From NCBI GenBank assembly GCA_025766275.1, contig JAFKAC010000199.1, positions 1-64,000 of the forward strand: a stretch of DNA of 64,000 nt, given 5' to 3'. Positions 22,741 to 34,248 of this stretch are shown piece after piece (position 1 is the first letter of the stretch; the number at the start of each line of letters is the position of its first letter). This stretch comes from Lactarius indigo (lineage: Eukaryota; Basidiomycota; Agaricomycetes; Russulales; Russulaceae). Under the pieces are notes generated by a model that ran no database searches, was not told the origin of the DNA, and saw only the letters and a program-made list of their open reading frames with translations. The position numbers and the translations under genes are program-made.

Positions 22741-23936
22741 ATCACCTGGTGTTAGATCCTGCCGCACCGTGATCGCACTGCCACTAGATTTTCTACTGTA
22801 ATAGCACACTTATGCCGTAGTCAGTTTTCATATCACATTTTCCGGTTCAGAGTGTCTCCAACGCGACACTTCGACACAATCTAGACTACTTCCCTCTAAT
22901 GCATATGCATCATTGGTGCTATTGGAAACACACCAGGCTCTTCTACTACACTGGTAGTAGTAGAATTCAACTGTTCACGAGAGTATGCGCTCACGTTGAG
23001 TGTCTCGGGGACTCCCACGCAGACAGATCTCATACATACTTCTGTGTATTTCTTTTTCTTGTGAATTTACTAGATTTTCGTCCGTGGTTGGCACCAGACA
23101 CGAAAGCCTTCTTCTAGGAAGACCCAGTAAGGCTACTTCCGTTGCTGACTCGGATAATGGACCCCATTCTGAAACTCGTGACGATTTGAAGCCAGATAAC
23201 TCTGATACTTGGGACTCCCCCGATAGTAATCTAGAGGTTACTAAGACTTGGGCTGGGTATCGAGAGCATATACAAACGGAACCACTTGAGCAAAGGGACA
23301 AATTAAACCGTATTACAATGCGTCGGCAAAACCCGCGCGGGTAGCGGCTTGCAAAATCCCGGGCACGGTGCACGGTACTGGCGGGTGCACTTTCCTGCAA
23401 TAGCCAAATTTCCCACTGCTTGATCTAAGTACTCTACGAGAACCCTCCTGTACCCGGTTATCAGGAAAACAGCAAGCCCTAGCTCCAACAACATTTGGTG
23501 CTTCATAGAATTGACACGGTGCTACCAAAATCCAAACGCGATCGCCTTGCAAGCTACTGCACCTCGCCTAATCGTTCTCCTGAACCCATGGGACCGTGAA
23601 CCCCCTTCTGGCCAAAGACTGTGGTCTGTGGCTAGCTCTGCACGCTTTTCTAGTGTACTGTTGTCTGCTGGCTGGCACAACTATCAGGATGGAAGCGTGA
23701 ATGTTACGTGCCCTGCTGCGGGAGACTATCGCGAGACTCACACGCTCCTTGGACAGTTCCTAGCACCGCTGCAGGTCGTGGGGGTCCATGTGGTTATGAG
23801 GCTGTCGCTACATCCTGCACCCTTGTGGCATTCCTACGTAACGGTGCTACTAGTAACGTCTTGCACTAAGTCGTGTTCGTTGTGCATGCTGTTGTGGGGG
23901 TCAAAATTGTCATATGGGTCGTATGCGTGGAATGGA
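22465..23936. other. Spacer between the duplicated blocks
   Basis: The first 275 bases are the fading 3' end of the left duplicated block. The rest has no counterpart in the right copy. A plus-strand stretch at about 23060-23330 stays open and reads like a polar protein (SVADSDNGPHSETRDD, TKTWAGYREHIQTEPLEQR) but has no start, known domain or partners. It could be a fragment of a mobile element or a lost gene. I see no LTRs or inverted repeats here. Confidence 0.35.
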
Positions 23937-24060
23937 CGTCAACGTCTGGCGAGTAAGGAAGAGGAGTGAGCACTTGTGAGCACGGGATGGTGCCGTTCTT
24001 GCCCGCAGTGGCTAATCGTTTTGCTTCCATTGCATCGGCATCGGTCGCGTTTACTCTCAA
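23866..24060 (-). pseudogene. Duplicated, broken-off 5' end of the NAD kinase gene
   Basis: The minus strand reads [12 protein letters not shown], identical to the start of the NAD kinase protein, and upstream bases (gttcttgcccgc, gcatcggcatcgg) also match its 5' region. Similarity stops about ten codons after DVDV, and none of the kinase domain follows. The methionine in front of LTPLPY is a valine here. An upstream ATG keeps a short frame open, but it can only give a peptide. It marks the left edge of the right duplicated copy. Confidence 0.75.
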
Positions 24061-25850
24061 CCATTACTAACCAACTACACCGCATAAAAAGCCCGCATCA
24101 CTGCAGCAGATATATTTCAATCACATCAATCTCTGTTACACGTGCCAGTGCGTCTCAGACCCACACCCAATAGGTTCTGTGCTACATCCCCCCTCGCTTC
24201 CACCAATGCCACTCTACTATAGCCGGACTCCCAAGTGTCCACTGCCAGGCAAGTTTGTGGCCAGATCGTGTACCCGTTCGACCGTCACGTCAGACACTAG
24301 TTTGTATCCACCGAGATCGCCGTATTCAGAGTGTCACATGTCACGTTTCACGTGACCTCACCTCTTTGCGGTGCGTGTCAGTGGGTGTGGGTGTGGCAGC
24401 TACAGAAATCTGCTTAACTGAGACAAAACATATTGTTACCCTCATTGGCTCTCCGCTTGACAACTTTCACGAAAAAGATCCGGACAACGCTGCTCTTGCC
24501 ATGCTAATATCGTGCTGTCGTGGATCCGCGGGCATCACTAGCCGAGCTTTTCTGTGATAACCTCGTCATTTCCGGCTCATCAAAGTTGCTAGACGGGATG
24601 CGAACTGCCTCACGATTCCTCATGATTGTCTAAATCAAGTATTGTTATGGAAGCGTGCTCGGGTCTTCCTCAGGCTCGTCAGCACTTCTTTGCACCCCAT
24701 TGTTTTCGCGCGTGACTCCACTTCCATTCATATCGACCAGATATATCCTTCCCCAGCTTAGTTCCTAACTTATATTTCTCGCTTCTGTCGAAGTAGAGGG
24801 CTGAGGTATAGTCCCTCACACACGAATGGCGGTCTCAATTTTCCTTGTTGTCTCCGGTGGAGTTGATGTAGGCATACACGTATGCGAAGCGAGCGCCTCC
24901 GAACTCCTCATCACTCTCGTTTTCGACTCCACCACTAGTCTCCACCTCCTGAAAGGGTAGTCACGCCAAGTATTCACATGCCAGGGGTTCATTCATACCC
25001 TTCTTGTATACGGGCGCTCTGGAGCCCTATAACTACCTCGACATCCCGCACAAATCCTTAACCGACCTTCTCTTTCATCAACTCCCACCGATATATTCCA
25101 AGTTAAGACTCACAAAGACATGACTGGGATTAAAGTCAGTGCCTGTCGTTACTTGCTATCCTATGACATTTCCCATTTTTCAACAATACTTTGCAGTCAG
25201 CGGTAGACACCGTCGTTGGGTCCGTGAGTAGTCTCGGTAACAAGGTGGAGAACTCCGGTACTTCATTGCTGGATGTCTGTATTCGCCCCCCTTTCGTGCA
25301 TTCATATTGTAACGTGGATCTCGAAAACAGCGGCTCGGTGACAAGACCCATGGCCCGACAGCCGAATCAGAGACCAACGACGCATCAGTTATCGCGCCTG
25401 ACGCGAGCACCATCCCCGATACTCAAGGTCGTCGTAGCCTCCACCCGAGTGGCCAGGTAATTATTTCACGCCATCAGTGTTAATCTGTGCGTGCTGCTAA
25501 CTGTCCTGTCCCTTGTGATAGGACCCATTCCGTAATAGTGACGAGCCTGCTCCTGCTGACAAGTCCTAAGTTAGTTCACCGTGCCCCGCGTTTACTGGAG
25601 CGTGTCTCTATGCATGTATTTCAGATTTGCGGATGGTGATCGGTAGTTAATTAGCAAGGGGAGGCTGATGGGCGAAATTGTTCCCGTGGTTTTGAGTTAA
25701 ATATGTTGTTCTGCCAGTCATGGAAACCGTTAATCAGAGTGATAATCACCGTAATTTCGTCGATTGGCGTGCTAGTGCCACAACCCAGCTTCCTATCATC
25801 GGTAATGGAGCAATGCGTATAATTTGTTTTGTTTGAATTAAATTCTGCGG
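23937..25850. repeat. Segmental duplication, right copy
   Basis: Direct repeat of 20935-22740. It contains the NAD kinase 5' fragment, its upstream region, the near-identical promoter block (about 24860-25070) and the right paralogue of the small four-exon gene. Small indels distinguish the copies, for example a 5-base difference near 21837/24931. Confidence 0.85.
25120..25569 (+). CDS. Small protein of unknown function, right paralogue (four exons)
   Basis: Not recognised; paralogue of 22018-22464. Exons: MTGIK, SAVDTVVGSVSSLGNK..SLLD, RLGDKTHGPTAESET..RRSLHPSGQ, and DPFRNSDEPAPADKS then TAA, about 88 residues. All splice phases match the left copy. Exon substitutions preserve the frame (for example VETVVGSVSN versus VDTVVGSVSS, and EPAPVDKS versus EPAPADKS), so both are probably expressed. 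The most divergent part is the start of exon 3 and the start of exon 4. It has no obvious targeting signal. Function cannot be inferred from neighbours, since the duplication carried only NAD kinase upstream sequence. Confidence 0.55.
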
Positions 25851-26352
25851 TCATTTACTACCTTGTGTTTTGTATCACTTACTCAAGTCCTTACTTTTCA
25901 TTTTATGGCTTGTTTTCTTGGTTCGTTTCGGATATTTAGAGCATCAAGAAACTGGTATTGAATGTCTATCTAAACTAAGCCAGCCATTCCCCTGACACCT
26001 TGAGGATCATCTGAGGAGGTCTAAACAGCGCCACAAGGCGGATTGTTTCCTAATTAGGAATGTCGGAATTTCTCGTTCAGCCACCGGCCCCCCTCACCTG
26101 TGGTTCGGGATTCCGGTCCCACAACCCCCTTGCACCAGCCACAACATTGGCAGCTTTTTGTGAGACACAAGGACACATTAGCAGAATGTGTGAGATAATT
26201 ACCTAACGAGAAGTGCTTATGTGATTTCCCTGCAGGTAGTAAAGACAGTCTAGATTTAGTGGTAAGGATACATGCACCACGGTCGGCATTGCAGCGATTG
26301 GAGTGTGACCACTGCCGGCGGTAGTCTAAACAAAGGTGCGCCGCCATGTCTG
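25851..26352. other. Gap after the duplication
   Basis: About 500 bases between the right duplicated copy and the stop codon of the ataxin-3-type gene. AT-rich in the first third. No supported gene or structure. Confidence 0.4.
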
Positions 26353-28143
26353 TCACCCACCGAATCGCTCCAATCGTCGCCGCCTCATCTCCTCGATGCT
26401 GACATTCTCGACCGGAGGTTGTGGTCGTTCGCCTGTGTCCGAACCAGTCTCTTCAGTGGCGGTATCGCCTTCACCATCATCGTCTCCGTACATTCCCGTT
26501 GACAATTCAGAGCTCGCGCTAGACATAGATGCAGCCGTGAATGGGGACGACTCGGAGGAGGAATCAGGAGAGAAGAACCCAGGTGGACCCTCTCCAAGAG
26601 ATGCCTGCAGTGCAGCTTGCAGTTCTGGGTCTTCGTCGTCATACACACGATCGCTTCGTACCCGTCCTTGGGTCCTTTCACTAGTGTAGGCAGGTTCTGG
26701 GTCGGCTCCTATGCCTACGGACCCGTCGTCCGTTTGGGTGAGTCCTTGCTCGCGTGCCATCTCTGCACTTTCCGCTATGGCGCGCCTCAGTTGCTCATCT
26801 TCGTCTTCAACAGCGTTCCGTGGCCCGAGAGAAGGCCTGTGGGGCCGATCGTCTTCTAAACCAGCGACTTCGTCGTTGTAGTGTTCGCGCAGTGCGGCTT
26901 CCTGTTCCCGGCGCATCCGCTCGAGAAGGGCTTGGTTTCGAGCCATCGACGCAGCAACGGGGTTTTCCGTTGATTGCGCTGCGGGACGCGTGGAAGGCGG
27001 TGGAATTGGTGGGGGCGACAATAACAGAGAGGAAGAGGGGAAACCGATGTTAGCGCTAGGGGTCAGCGTATCGAGAGCACCAGTCGTCACAGAGGACCCC
27101 GTCGGCTTCCACGAGACATCTCCTGTTTCTCCTAGGGAAGCCTGAAGCGCTGCTTGCAATTGTAGGTCTTCGTCCTCGAGTCCAGCCGGAGGCTGAGGTG
27201 CGTGAATTGTGGACAGATGCTGAGACCCGGAAGAAGCCGGTGGTGGAAGTGTGCTAGCAATGACGTCGGCATCGGTCTGCGGTAGTGGGTGGTCAGGATC
27301 GGTGGGCATCACGACAAAAGTAGAGTATCCTATTTAATCAATTCTGAGCTTCGTTATCGTGGACAAAATACTATTTTACCTTCTGCCTCTGCCTGTTGCA
27401 AGACCATTCCGAGATACGTCTCACCGATCCACTCGGGTCGGTCGAGAAAAGAGTTAAGATTGAACCAGTAGCCTGCACCTTCTGAGCTACCAAACCGTCG
27501 AAGGGCGAACCAATGTTGATCGTAGTTCAAAATGAAAGCGCGTTGATTCCTACGAGGGATACCAGTTGTCAACGGGATTGAATCGTGACAATATATACGT
27601 ACTGCGGTTGGTTGTGATAAGGTTGCATCACTTCACTCCTCCATCTGATAAGGCTAAGTGAAAGGCATTAGTTAACGAAGACCGAACGCAGTATTTGTGG
27701 GATGTGGGATTACCTTTGGCCCCAGACGTTAAGTGCATTTTCTAATACTTGCACAGAGAAGAATCCTATGCCTTATATTCACATACCTATAGCGAAAAAA
27801 ACAAGGATGTGCACACCAGTATCGTCCATGTTCGCGCTCTCCCGTCCAACGCGTCCCTCGTCGACACGCTGTTCGAGGGAATCTATGGACTGGGCGATTG
27901 TAGACAGGTCAGACGGCGTGAACTGTAGGGTATCTCATCGATCAGGTACATGGCTTAGAGTGTGTCTCGCAGAGACAACGAACGTAGCTTCCTTCTAGGA
28001 GCAGTAGTCAGTAACGATGGTACTCAACGCTGGTTCTGGGACACACGCAACAGGGAGTTCAGTGCATGCTGGGCGCAAAGCATAGACCCAGACTCCTGCC
28101 TCTCATGATATACGTGATTCGTGAGATCTTCAAGCCCGGCCAT
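26353..28143 (-). CDS. Ataxin-3-type Josephin deubiquitinase with three UIMs
   Basis: This cysteine protease trims ubiquitin chains in protein quality control. The start MAGLEDLTNHVYHERQ lies at 28143. The first exon holds GSMLCAQHALNSLL with the catalytic cysteine, followed by FTPSDLSTIAQSIDSLEQRV, then GFFSVQVLENALNVWG. The exon with NYDQHWFALRRFG carries the catalytic histidine and YWFNLNSFLDRPEWIGETYLG the catalytic asparagine. The C-terminal region has three ubiquitin-interacting motifs: EDLQLQAALQASLGE, DEQLRRAIAESAEMA and DPELQAALQASLGEG. A short C-terminal tail ends RRRRLERFGG. All three catalytic residues are present, so it should be active. It has no long polyglutamine tract. Introns are inferred by eye. 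Confidence 0.9.
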
Positions 28144-28400
28144 GGTCGTTGTAGTCACTGATTAAAAGCGGATGTCTCGGACCGCGTTACCACCCTGACT
28201 CGGCTGCTCCGTTTGGGCCACTCGCAGTTCGTTTCTCTTCTTACAGTGATACTCGTCGAGTTTTGTTATACAGTTCCACACTGTCCGGGGTTTCTACTGT
28301 TCAGTACTTTCGGCAATACCAACAAGAAGAACCTTTCCTTTTGCCACCGTTGGCGACTCCCGTCAGCCACCCACGCGACTGCCAGCCCTCCGCCCTCTAA

Positions 28401-29457
28401 ATGATTATCAGACACAGAGGAACATTATTACCCTGGCTTCTGACTCTCCTGTTTACTGCGGCGAGTACTCAGCCCGACTCTGACTGTCGTACGGCCATTG
28501 GGGACAACAAGTATGACTTCAGCGCGCTTTCTGGCGACCGTACTGTCTCGCGCACCCGCTTATCACCGCCGACAAATATGACAGACACGCTTCGTTTCAA
28601 TGTTTGCAAGGAGCTCGGTCTTCTCGAAGGTGTAGATGCTGGCGAACAGGTGCGTTTTCTTGGTCGCCCCCGACTCTTCTTTTCTGACGTTCCGTATAGT
28701 GTTCGAGTGGGACGTGGGCCTGTCTGAGTAAGGTTAACATCAAGCAAGGAGAATCGGATCGGGTTGTAGCTGTTATCCCCATGGCACAGGAGCCGGAGTT
28801 GCGGACGGAGTACGCCGCGCTATCTTGTGCGTCCAGTCCCATTATCGTCTAGAAACGGCATTTACCAAGCTATTGCGTTAGCCCCCCGAGGTATCAAAAT
28901 GACGTTTCATGGCCCCTCGTACCCTTCGTCCATCACACTAGAGCCTACTCCGCAAACCTTTGTTCTCAACCTATTGTGTAACACGGAGACATCCGACCCT
29001 GAGTTCAAGTCATACGACGGTGCTCAAGCCACTGTCGAATGGAGTGCCCCTTCAGGATGCAGCGTTAGTTCGGAGGCTCCTACGGATGGAGGCGACGACA
29101 AACCAGAGAGGGAGGTTGAAGCTGTGGGTAGCGGGATTGGTTGGTTCTTCCTCTTGTTCGTACTCCCTTCTCCGTGTGAAAATGAATAGCTGATCTCGGC
29201 CTTCCTCAGACTTTTCGTTGTGTTTGCGGGTTATTTCGCCCTTGGCGCGTACTACAACTACACAACATACGGGGCGACTGGTGTAGATCTCATTCCGTAT
29301 GTCTCCCCTCGTTATTTGGTGCAAGTGCTAAATCGGCCACAGGCATAGAGATTTCTGGCGCGAAGTACCGTACATGTTACGAGACGTCGTTTCACATCTT
29401 TGCAGCTCTTTCCAATCACGGCACAGCTCGAGCAGGGGAGGATACATTTCGGTATAA
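28401..29457 (+). CDS. ATG27: Autophagy protein Atg27 (MRH-domain type I membrane protein)
   Basis: A signal peptide (LLPWLLTLLFTAAST) is followed by a cysteine-containing lumenal domain: DCRTAIGDNKYDFSALSG, PPTNMTDTLRFNVCKELG, VNIKQGESDRVVAVIPMAQ, a spliced LSSPRGIKMTFHGPSYPSS, and FVLNLLCN. A transmembrane segment spans an intron (GIGWFFLLLFVVFAGYFALG). The cytosolic tail is YNYTTYGATGVDLIPHRDFWREVPYMLRD, characteristic of Atg27, which supplies Golgi/endosomal membrane and Atg9 vesicles to autophagosome formation. The stop is TAA at 29455-29457. The second intron removes an in-frame stop near 28850. The 5' gap to the divergent ataxin-3 gene is only about 260 bases. Confidence 0.88.
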
Positions 29458-30354
29458 TTTACAGTTCCCCACTAGCTTCTTTCTTCGGATTATGCATTCA
29501 GGGTTGTGTGAACAAGGAATACTATACCGACGGCACACATGTCAGCGTTGGGTCACGTGTATTGAGCCATTTCAAAGACGCATAGGTTGGCGACTCAAGA
29601 TCGCTGGGTGGGGTCGGGGATAAATTTTAGTTGTGCGGAATGCACACAAAAAACCGACATATTGGCGATCCTAGGTTCTGAGGCGACGAAGACTCTGAGT
29701 CATTCAATATTCAATGTCGTACAGAATATTCGCCGGATGCAGATGCCAGTGGGTCACTGGCAACCGCAAGGGCAACTGTGTCCCCTTGGCTTTCTCCACA
29801 TTTCTTTCCAAACAGTGGTGAGTATCGTCGGCCCGCTCGAGGCTGGCAACAAATCGGCCGGTTGGCTTCGAGTCGTGAGAAAGCAAATCCTTGGGCGAGT
29901 CCAACTCCTGCCAACATCAATCAATTACATGCTGAGTAGAATCTGATGTAATGTCCCTTCCGCACCAGCAAGATCTATAAAATTGTCTCTGAGTGAGAAG
30001 AATCTACGAAAGGCAACTTCCTGTCCTCCTGTCAGAACCCATCGAACGAGCAAAGTTCGATCAACAATGGCAATGGAAATCGACTGCGTACACCAACTTG
30101 AAGGTGACTACCATTGCGCCTTGACTGTTGCAAAAAAAAAAAACCTGATTGACGACCCCATCATGGTGTCTCATTACTGTAGATCTCATTGATCAGAAGC
30201 TTTGACATCTCTCGTCTACGGCTATGTCCGGTGCCGCGAAAGCGGCGCGACATGAAGCGCCTCCGAGTCTCAGACCAAGTCTCACACAGTCTTCTTCCGC
30301 TGTACCCTGGTCAAAAACATTTTCAAGAGCGCAGTGATCAGCCCAGATAGTTCC
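29458..30354. other. Gap between Atg27 and the RNase H1-like gene
   Basis: About 0.9 kb. Open frames on both strands (for example minus 29704-29904, plus 29587-29946) lack recognisable content. A frame starting near 30223 (MSGAAKAARHEAP) could be an upstream exon of the next gene but does not join it in phase by any obvious splice site. Confidence 0.4.
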
Positions 30355-32135
30355 ATGGTGAAGTTTTACTATACGGTAATAGTTGGGACCAAGCCTGGAG
30401 TATATGAGGACTGGTATCTCTTGGCTGGCTGATTCGTTCGTTTTATGTGAGCTAATAGCCTAACTATTCCAGGGCGCAGGCTGCTCCGACTGTTATCGGA
30501 ATTTCTGGGGCAATTCACAGGAAATATAACACACGAAGAGAAGCATGGGAGGCTTTCGATACGGCAGAACGTGAAGGTATGGTGCGGACAATAATAACAG
30601 ACCCCGCAACTCCGAATCGACGGGTACGTAGGTCTTCTCAGCAAAACCGCACCGCCAACTCCACAACGAACGATGTCACCTGGCCAACACGCAGAGATCC
30701 CGGAAATGCATCGAGAAATACAAGCCCTTCAGTTTCTGCACAGAACGTCGACCCTGTTATAAGCATCGGCGTGGGGCCGCTAAGGCGCGCTACGTCCGAG
30801 TATCATGGTAACTCTGGGCAACCAATACGTACTATGTCAAGCCCAGGAAATCCCCACTCTTTGTCATCGCCATCGAGTCCAGCGGGTCCCAGTCGAGTGT
30901 ATGAGCACGCCGGTGTTTCAAGCAGAGGGTTCAGTAGCTGGCAGGTCGAAAATCGTCCGAACAACGAGCAAGGTACTACGGGTTCACCGGGGGCTAGTAA
31001 CACGGTCACCCAACACGGAGAGGCAAGAGCCGCGGGCACATCAAGGGAGATACAAAGAACACGGGAAAGCCCCATTCCAGCGCCGCTACGGTTGTTGCAA
31101 ACTGGCCATTTGGTACACGAGGTCCCAGGCAGGTTACAGATCGAAGACATCTCCGAGACTGCTGTTCAATACAGACAAGTTTTGGACCATTTCCTAGCGC
31201 CGGGTGCACAAGCAACGATCGGGTCTGACTACCCTCCAATACCAAGCACCCTGGGCGACCAGCTCGTTGAGCACGATGAAGGTCAAGGGAGCCGAAGCAG
31301 GGTTTGGGACTTTGTGTTGGGACAAGCCCGGGGCCAAGGTGACGATAATAACCGAAGGAGAGCAAGCCTCCAATGCGTGGATACATCTTTGGATTCTCCC
31401 GGTAGTATGCAGAGGGTTCAGAACAACCACTCCCAATTGCAGAACAGGACAGAATCACCTTATTCTCTGGGCACTTCAAATTTATCACCTCTGTCCTCGT
31501 CATTTCCGCGTGGAGTGTGGCCCCCTTCTTCACCATCCCATTTCAGCTTTGAGGTTTCTCCTTCTACGGCGAGCGGTTTGGGACTGCTAACAGGTGTTGC
31601 GTCTCCGCGTCACCATCCGCTGCCACAGTCTCCAGCGGCGCAGAATTTCCCGGAAAGCCTTGTTGACCGATCAGGTACCAGTATCGACATACAGAGCCCA
31701 ACAAGAGACCCCGAGCCCTCCTTCGACGCACCTCAGCAGGACCAAGTGTCGTCACCGCACCTGACCACTGCCACTCCCGAGGACACGCAGAGCGTTAGGA
31801 CGGGGCAGATCGACTACGGCTCCCTTTCTCATCATAATATCCCACTTCCGCCTTCACCTGTTCCGTCCGCTTCCGGCTCGCATCTCCGATTGCAGGTCCA
31901 GCCAGCCCACAGACGCAGTCCCCGAATGCCTATGTATCCTCCCCTACCCAGCCAAGACCCCGAGCTCCTGAGCCTGTCCGGTCTTGACATTGGCTTTGGG
32001 TTGCCAACGCCAAGACTGTCCCCTACGCAAGTACAGGCGGTTGTTCGGCCGCCTTCCATGGACCCTCGTTCTCCAGTTCCCACGAGGATGCGGATTCCCG
32101 GTGATATCATGGAGTACTACTGTTCTCCATTTTAG
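30355..32135 (+). CDS. RNase H1 N-terminal-type (viroplasmin-like) domain protein with long disordered tail
   Basis: Two exons (30355-30413, 30473-32135) give 573 residues. Residues about 3-65 read KFYYTVIVGTKPGVYEDW, then AQAAPTVIGISGAIHRKYNTRREAWEAFDTA. This is the small fold found at the N-terminus of RNase H1 that binds RNA/DNA hybrids or dsRNA. No RNase H catalytic domain follows. Instead about 500 residues rich in S, P, R, Q and T extend to the stop, with repeated SP/TP pairs suggesting phosphorylation. Basidiomycete genomes carry families of such proteins; their role is unknown. Transcription may start further upstream, as the first exon is short. Confidence 0.75.
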
Positions 32136-32916
32136 CCACGGCCTCAGCTCATCCATCCTTTTTTTTTCAGACCCGTCTTTTTCAATCGCCCTACGCCTCC
32201 TCCAGGTACTACGCGAACGTTTCCCTGATGACAAGCGCAAACGTTGATTTGAAGCGCCGGCATATGGTGTTCATCTTTTTACTTGTTCTTGTTTTTGGTG
32301 AATTGTTAAATTGATTGTCGATCGTCTTAAATGTTTTCTACAACGTTTGTGACTGCACTGTTTGGCGAATCGTTGAGCCGTTTCCCTGGTCGTTTCGGCA
32401 CAAGAGCTTCATGTGAGATTGACGACAATATATCGAAGAGGAATTGTAACTAACTTTTAAGTAAGAACGAGCGGATATCTCACAAAGAATGTAATAGCTG
32501 GGTTGCAGGATTGGTCAAGGGATTGGTATTCTAACTCCCTGCCAGTGCAGACGTGACAGTATAATGTCGCTTTCCTGGATGCCACACGACTCAGGCTATT
32601 GAATACTCTTGATACGGCATAAGTTGCTCTTTAGTAGTTATGTGGATGCCGGGCCCAGCAGTCCCAGCTTGGGCGTTTCTGCGGGGCGTTTGCGTCCCGC
32701 GTACGCTCCGGTCCCGAATCAGGTTGTCCTGCTAATCATGTTACTGTATTGTTGACTCGTATCCAAGCTCGTTTCGGCACAAGAACTTTCATCACTTGAA
32801 TTTGACGAAGATTCGATTACTCCTTTTGGAACTACGCTGATGCATATGCTACAACCACTCTAGAGATCGTAACTAACTCATGTAGGTAAGTAAGAATGGG
32901 GAAGAAGGCGCGAATA
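32136..32916. other. Gap holding the leftmost relic of the tandem array
   Basis: After the previous stop there is a T-rich stretch, then about 350 bases (32243-32600) that match the 3' portions of the two intact genes to the right. The remainder (32600-32916) contains the 3' flank of the first intact copy. No other gene. Confidence 0.5.
32391..32600 (-). pseudogene. Relic of the last exon of the tandem gene family
   Basis: The minus strand carries the same sequence as the final exon of the two intact copies (GTGGCATCC, GCGACAT, GGGAGTT, TACATTCTTTG in order). It has substitutions, insertions and lost frame, and nothing corresponding to the earlier exons lies next to it. It shows that the array once had at least three members. 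Confidence 0.7.
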
Positions 32917-33818
32917 TCAAAGAATGTAACGATAGAGTTGCAGGATTGGCATCCAACTCCCCACAGAGACGTGAATTGCACCGATAACTATGATGTCGCT
33001 CCGTCGGATGCCACATGGCCCGATCTCCCACAACTCGCGCCTGTCGTCGGTAGACTCTGAGTCCAGCTCACAAGCCTGAGAGGAAACGAACTCAGCACAG
33101 GTATCGTCTTAAGTCAGAAGACCTGACCTTGAGAAATGCATCCACAGATCGCCCGATATGATGAGCAAATCGGGAAATGGATATTGGGCTGTGCTTGCTC
33201 GTTTCGTCACGAATCTGCACCTGACGCTTGAAATCTTTGTAGCCAGGCCACTGAATGGAGGAGGGGGTTCAGCGGCGAATCTCACTATACCACGAAAAAC
33301 GACACTAACGGCAATGCGAACATGCGTCGTCGAATTTTGCCCGAGTGGAATGAATTGCTGTGCGTTGCGCAGACCATGGCACCGGCCAGCAGCCGCAGCT
33401 TCCAGGGAAAGGCCGAGTCGCCCATCCACGCACTCGAAGAAAATGGGCATTTGCAACGTCGCCTCTTCAATACGCGGCCTCTTATCTGTAATGGCGCACG
33501 GGGACCACATTGTCTGGGGGACCACAGTGCCTCTGATTACGACAGCGCGATCGAGAAGCCGAGAGGAAGTGTCGAAGGGTTGCTCTAGGGTGCGCCTAGT
33601 AGTAGGACCAACAAGGAAGAAATGGCCTTCTCTGTCGGGGTAAGACACAATTTCAATCGGCGGGATGGGATTTCTCTTCAACAAGTGTTGGAAGTATAGC
33701 TCGGTTCGACGGCTCAGACAAGTCTGGGAAACGTAACCATCGACGAGAAGAGACTAAGGGGGAAGGGTCAGGTCAAGAAAGTAAATCCAAGGTCGGGTTT
33801 CCTCACTTTAGTGTCCAT
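32917..33818 (-). CDS. Uncharacterised tandem-family protein, copy 1
   Basis: Proposed exons: MDTK; SLLVDGYVSQTCLSRRTELYFQ..; WPGYKDFKRQVQIRDETS..SVDAFLK; ACELDSESTDDRRELWEIGP..SVGSWMPILQLYRY. The long central exon contains DREGHFFLVGPTTRR, AVVIRGTVVPQTMWSP, MPIFFECVDGRLGLSLEAAAAG and GQNSTTHVRIA. I recognise the pattern (WPGY..RQ..RD, VIGAIHVS.GSWMPILQL) as a lineage-expanded agaricomycete family with no known function. No signal peptide, membrane span or catalytic motif is evident. A TATA-like TATATA lies on the minus strand near 33879, about 60 bases before the ATG. Same four-exon structure as copy 2. Confidence 0.7.
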
Positions 33819-34248
33819 CTTGTCGTATAAGATGTCAATGACAACTGAAGCCGGGAATCAAGGGGAGGGACGACTGTATATATGGGTGTCCTAGCATGGG
33901 CACGATGTTATGCCACGAATGTTCCATTTCTAGCCCTACTTCAGGGGGGCATACACCTGAGAACCAGACAATGACAATAATACTTTGATTGCCAGGGCAA
34001 GCGTTGATTTCGCCGAGGAAGCGCCAGTATGTGGTGTTCGTCTTGTCGCTTTGTTCTTTTTTTTGTGAAATGAATCGGTCACTTCGTCACTTGTCGACTT
34101 GATCCGCTCAAAAGCCCTCATCACGTGAGACTAACGACGATCTGATTACCCCTTTCGGAACTACGTACTAGTATACATATGCTACAACTACTCTAGCGTA
34201 ACTAATTTGTACATGTAAGTAGGAACGGGGAGCATGGGTGGTATAATA
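33819..34248. promoter_or_regulatory. Spacer between tandem copies with promoter of copy 1
   Basis: Contains a TATATA element (near 33875-33882, minus orientation) upstream of copy 1, and the 3' flank of copy 2, which resembles the 3' flanks of copy 1 and of the relic. No gene. Confidence 0.5.

Noticed and set aside
22899..23340. LTR or retroelement start in the spacer
   Set aside because: No second copy, target duplication or polymerase sequence was found; only an open polar frame remains.
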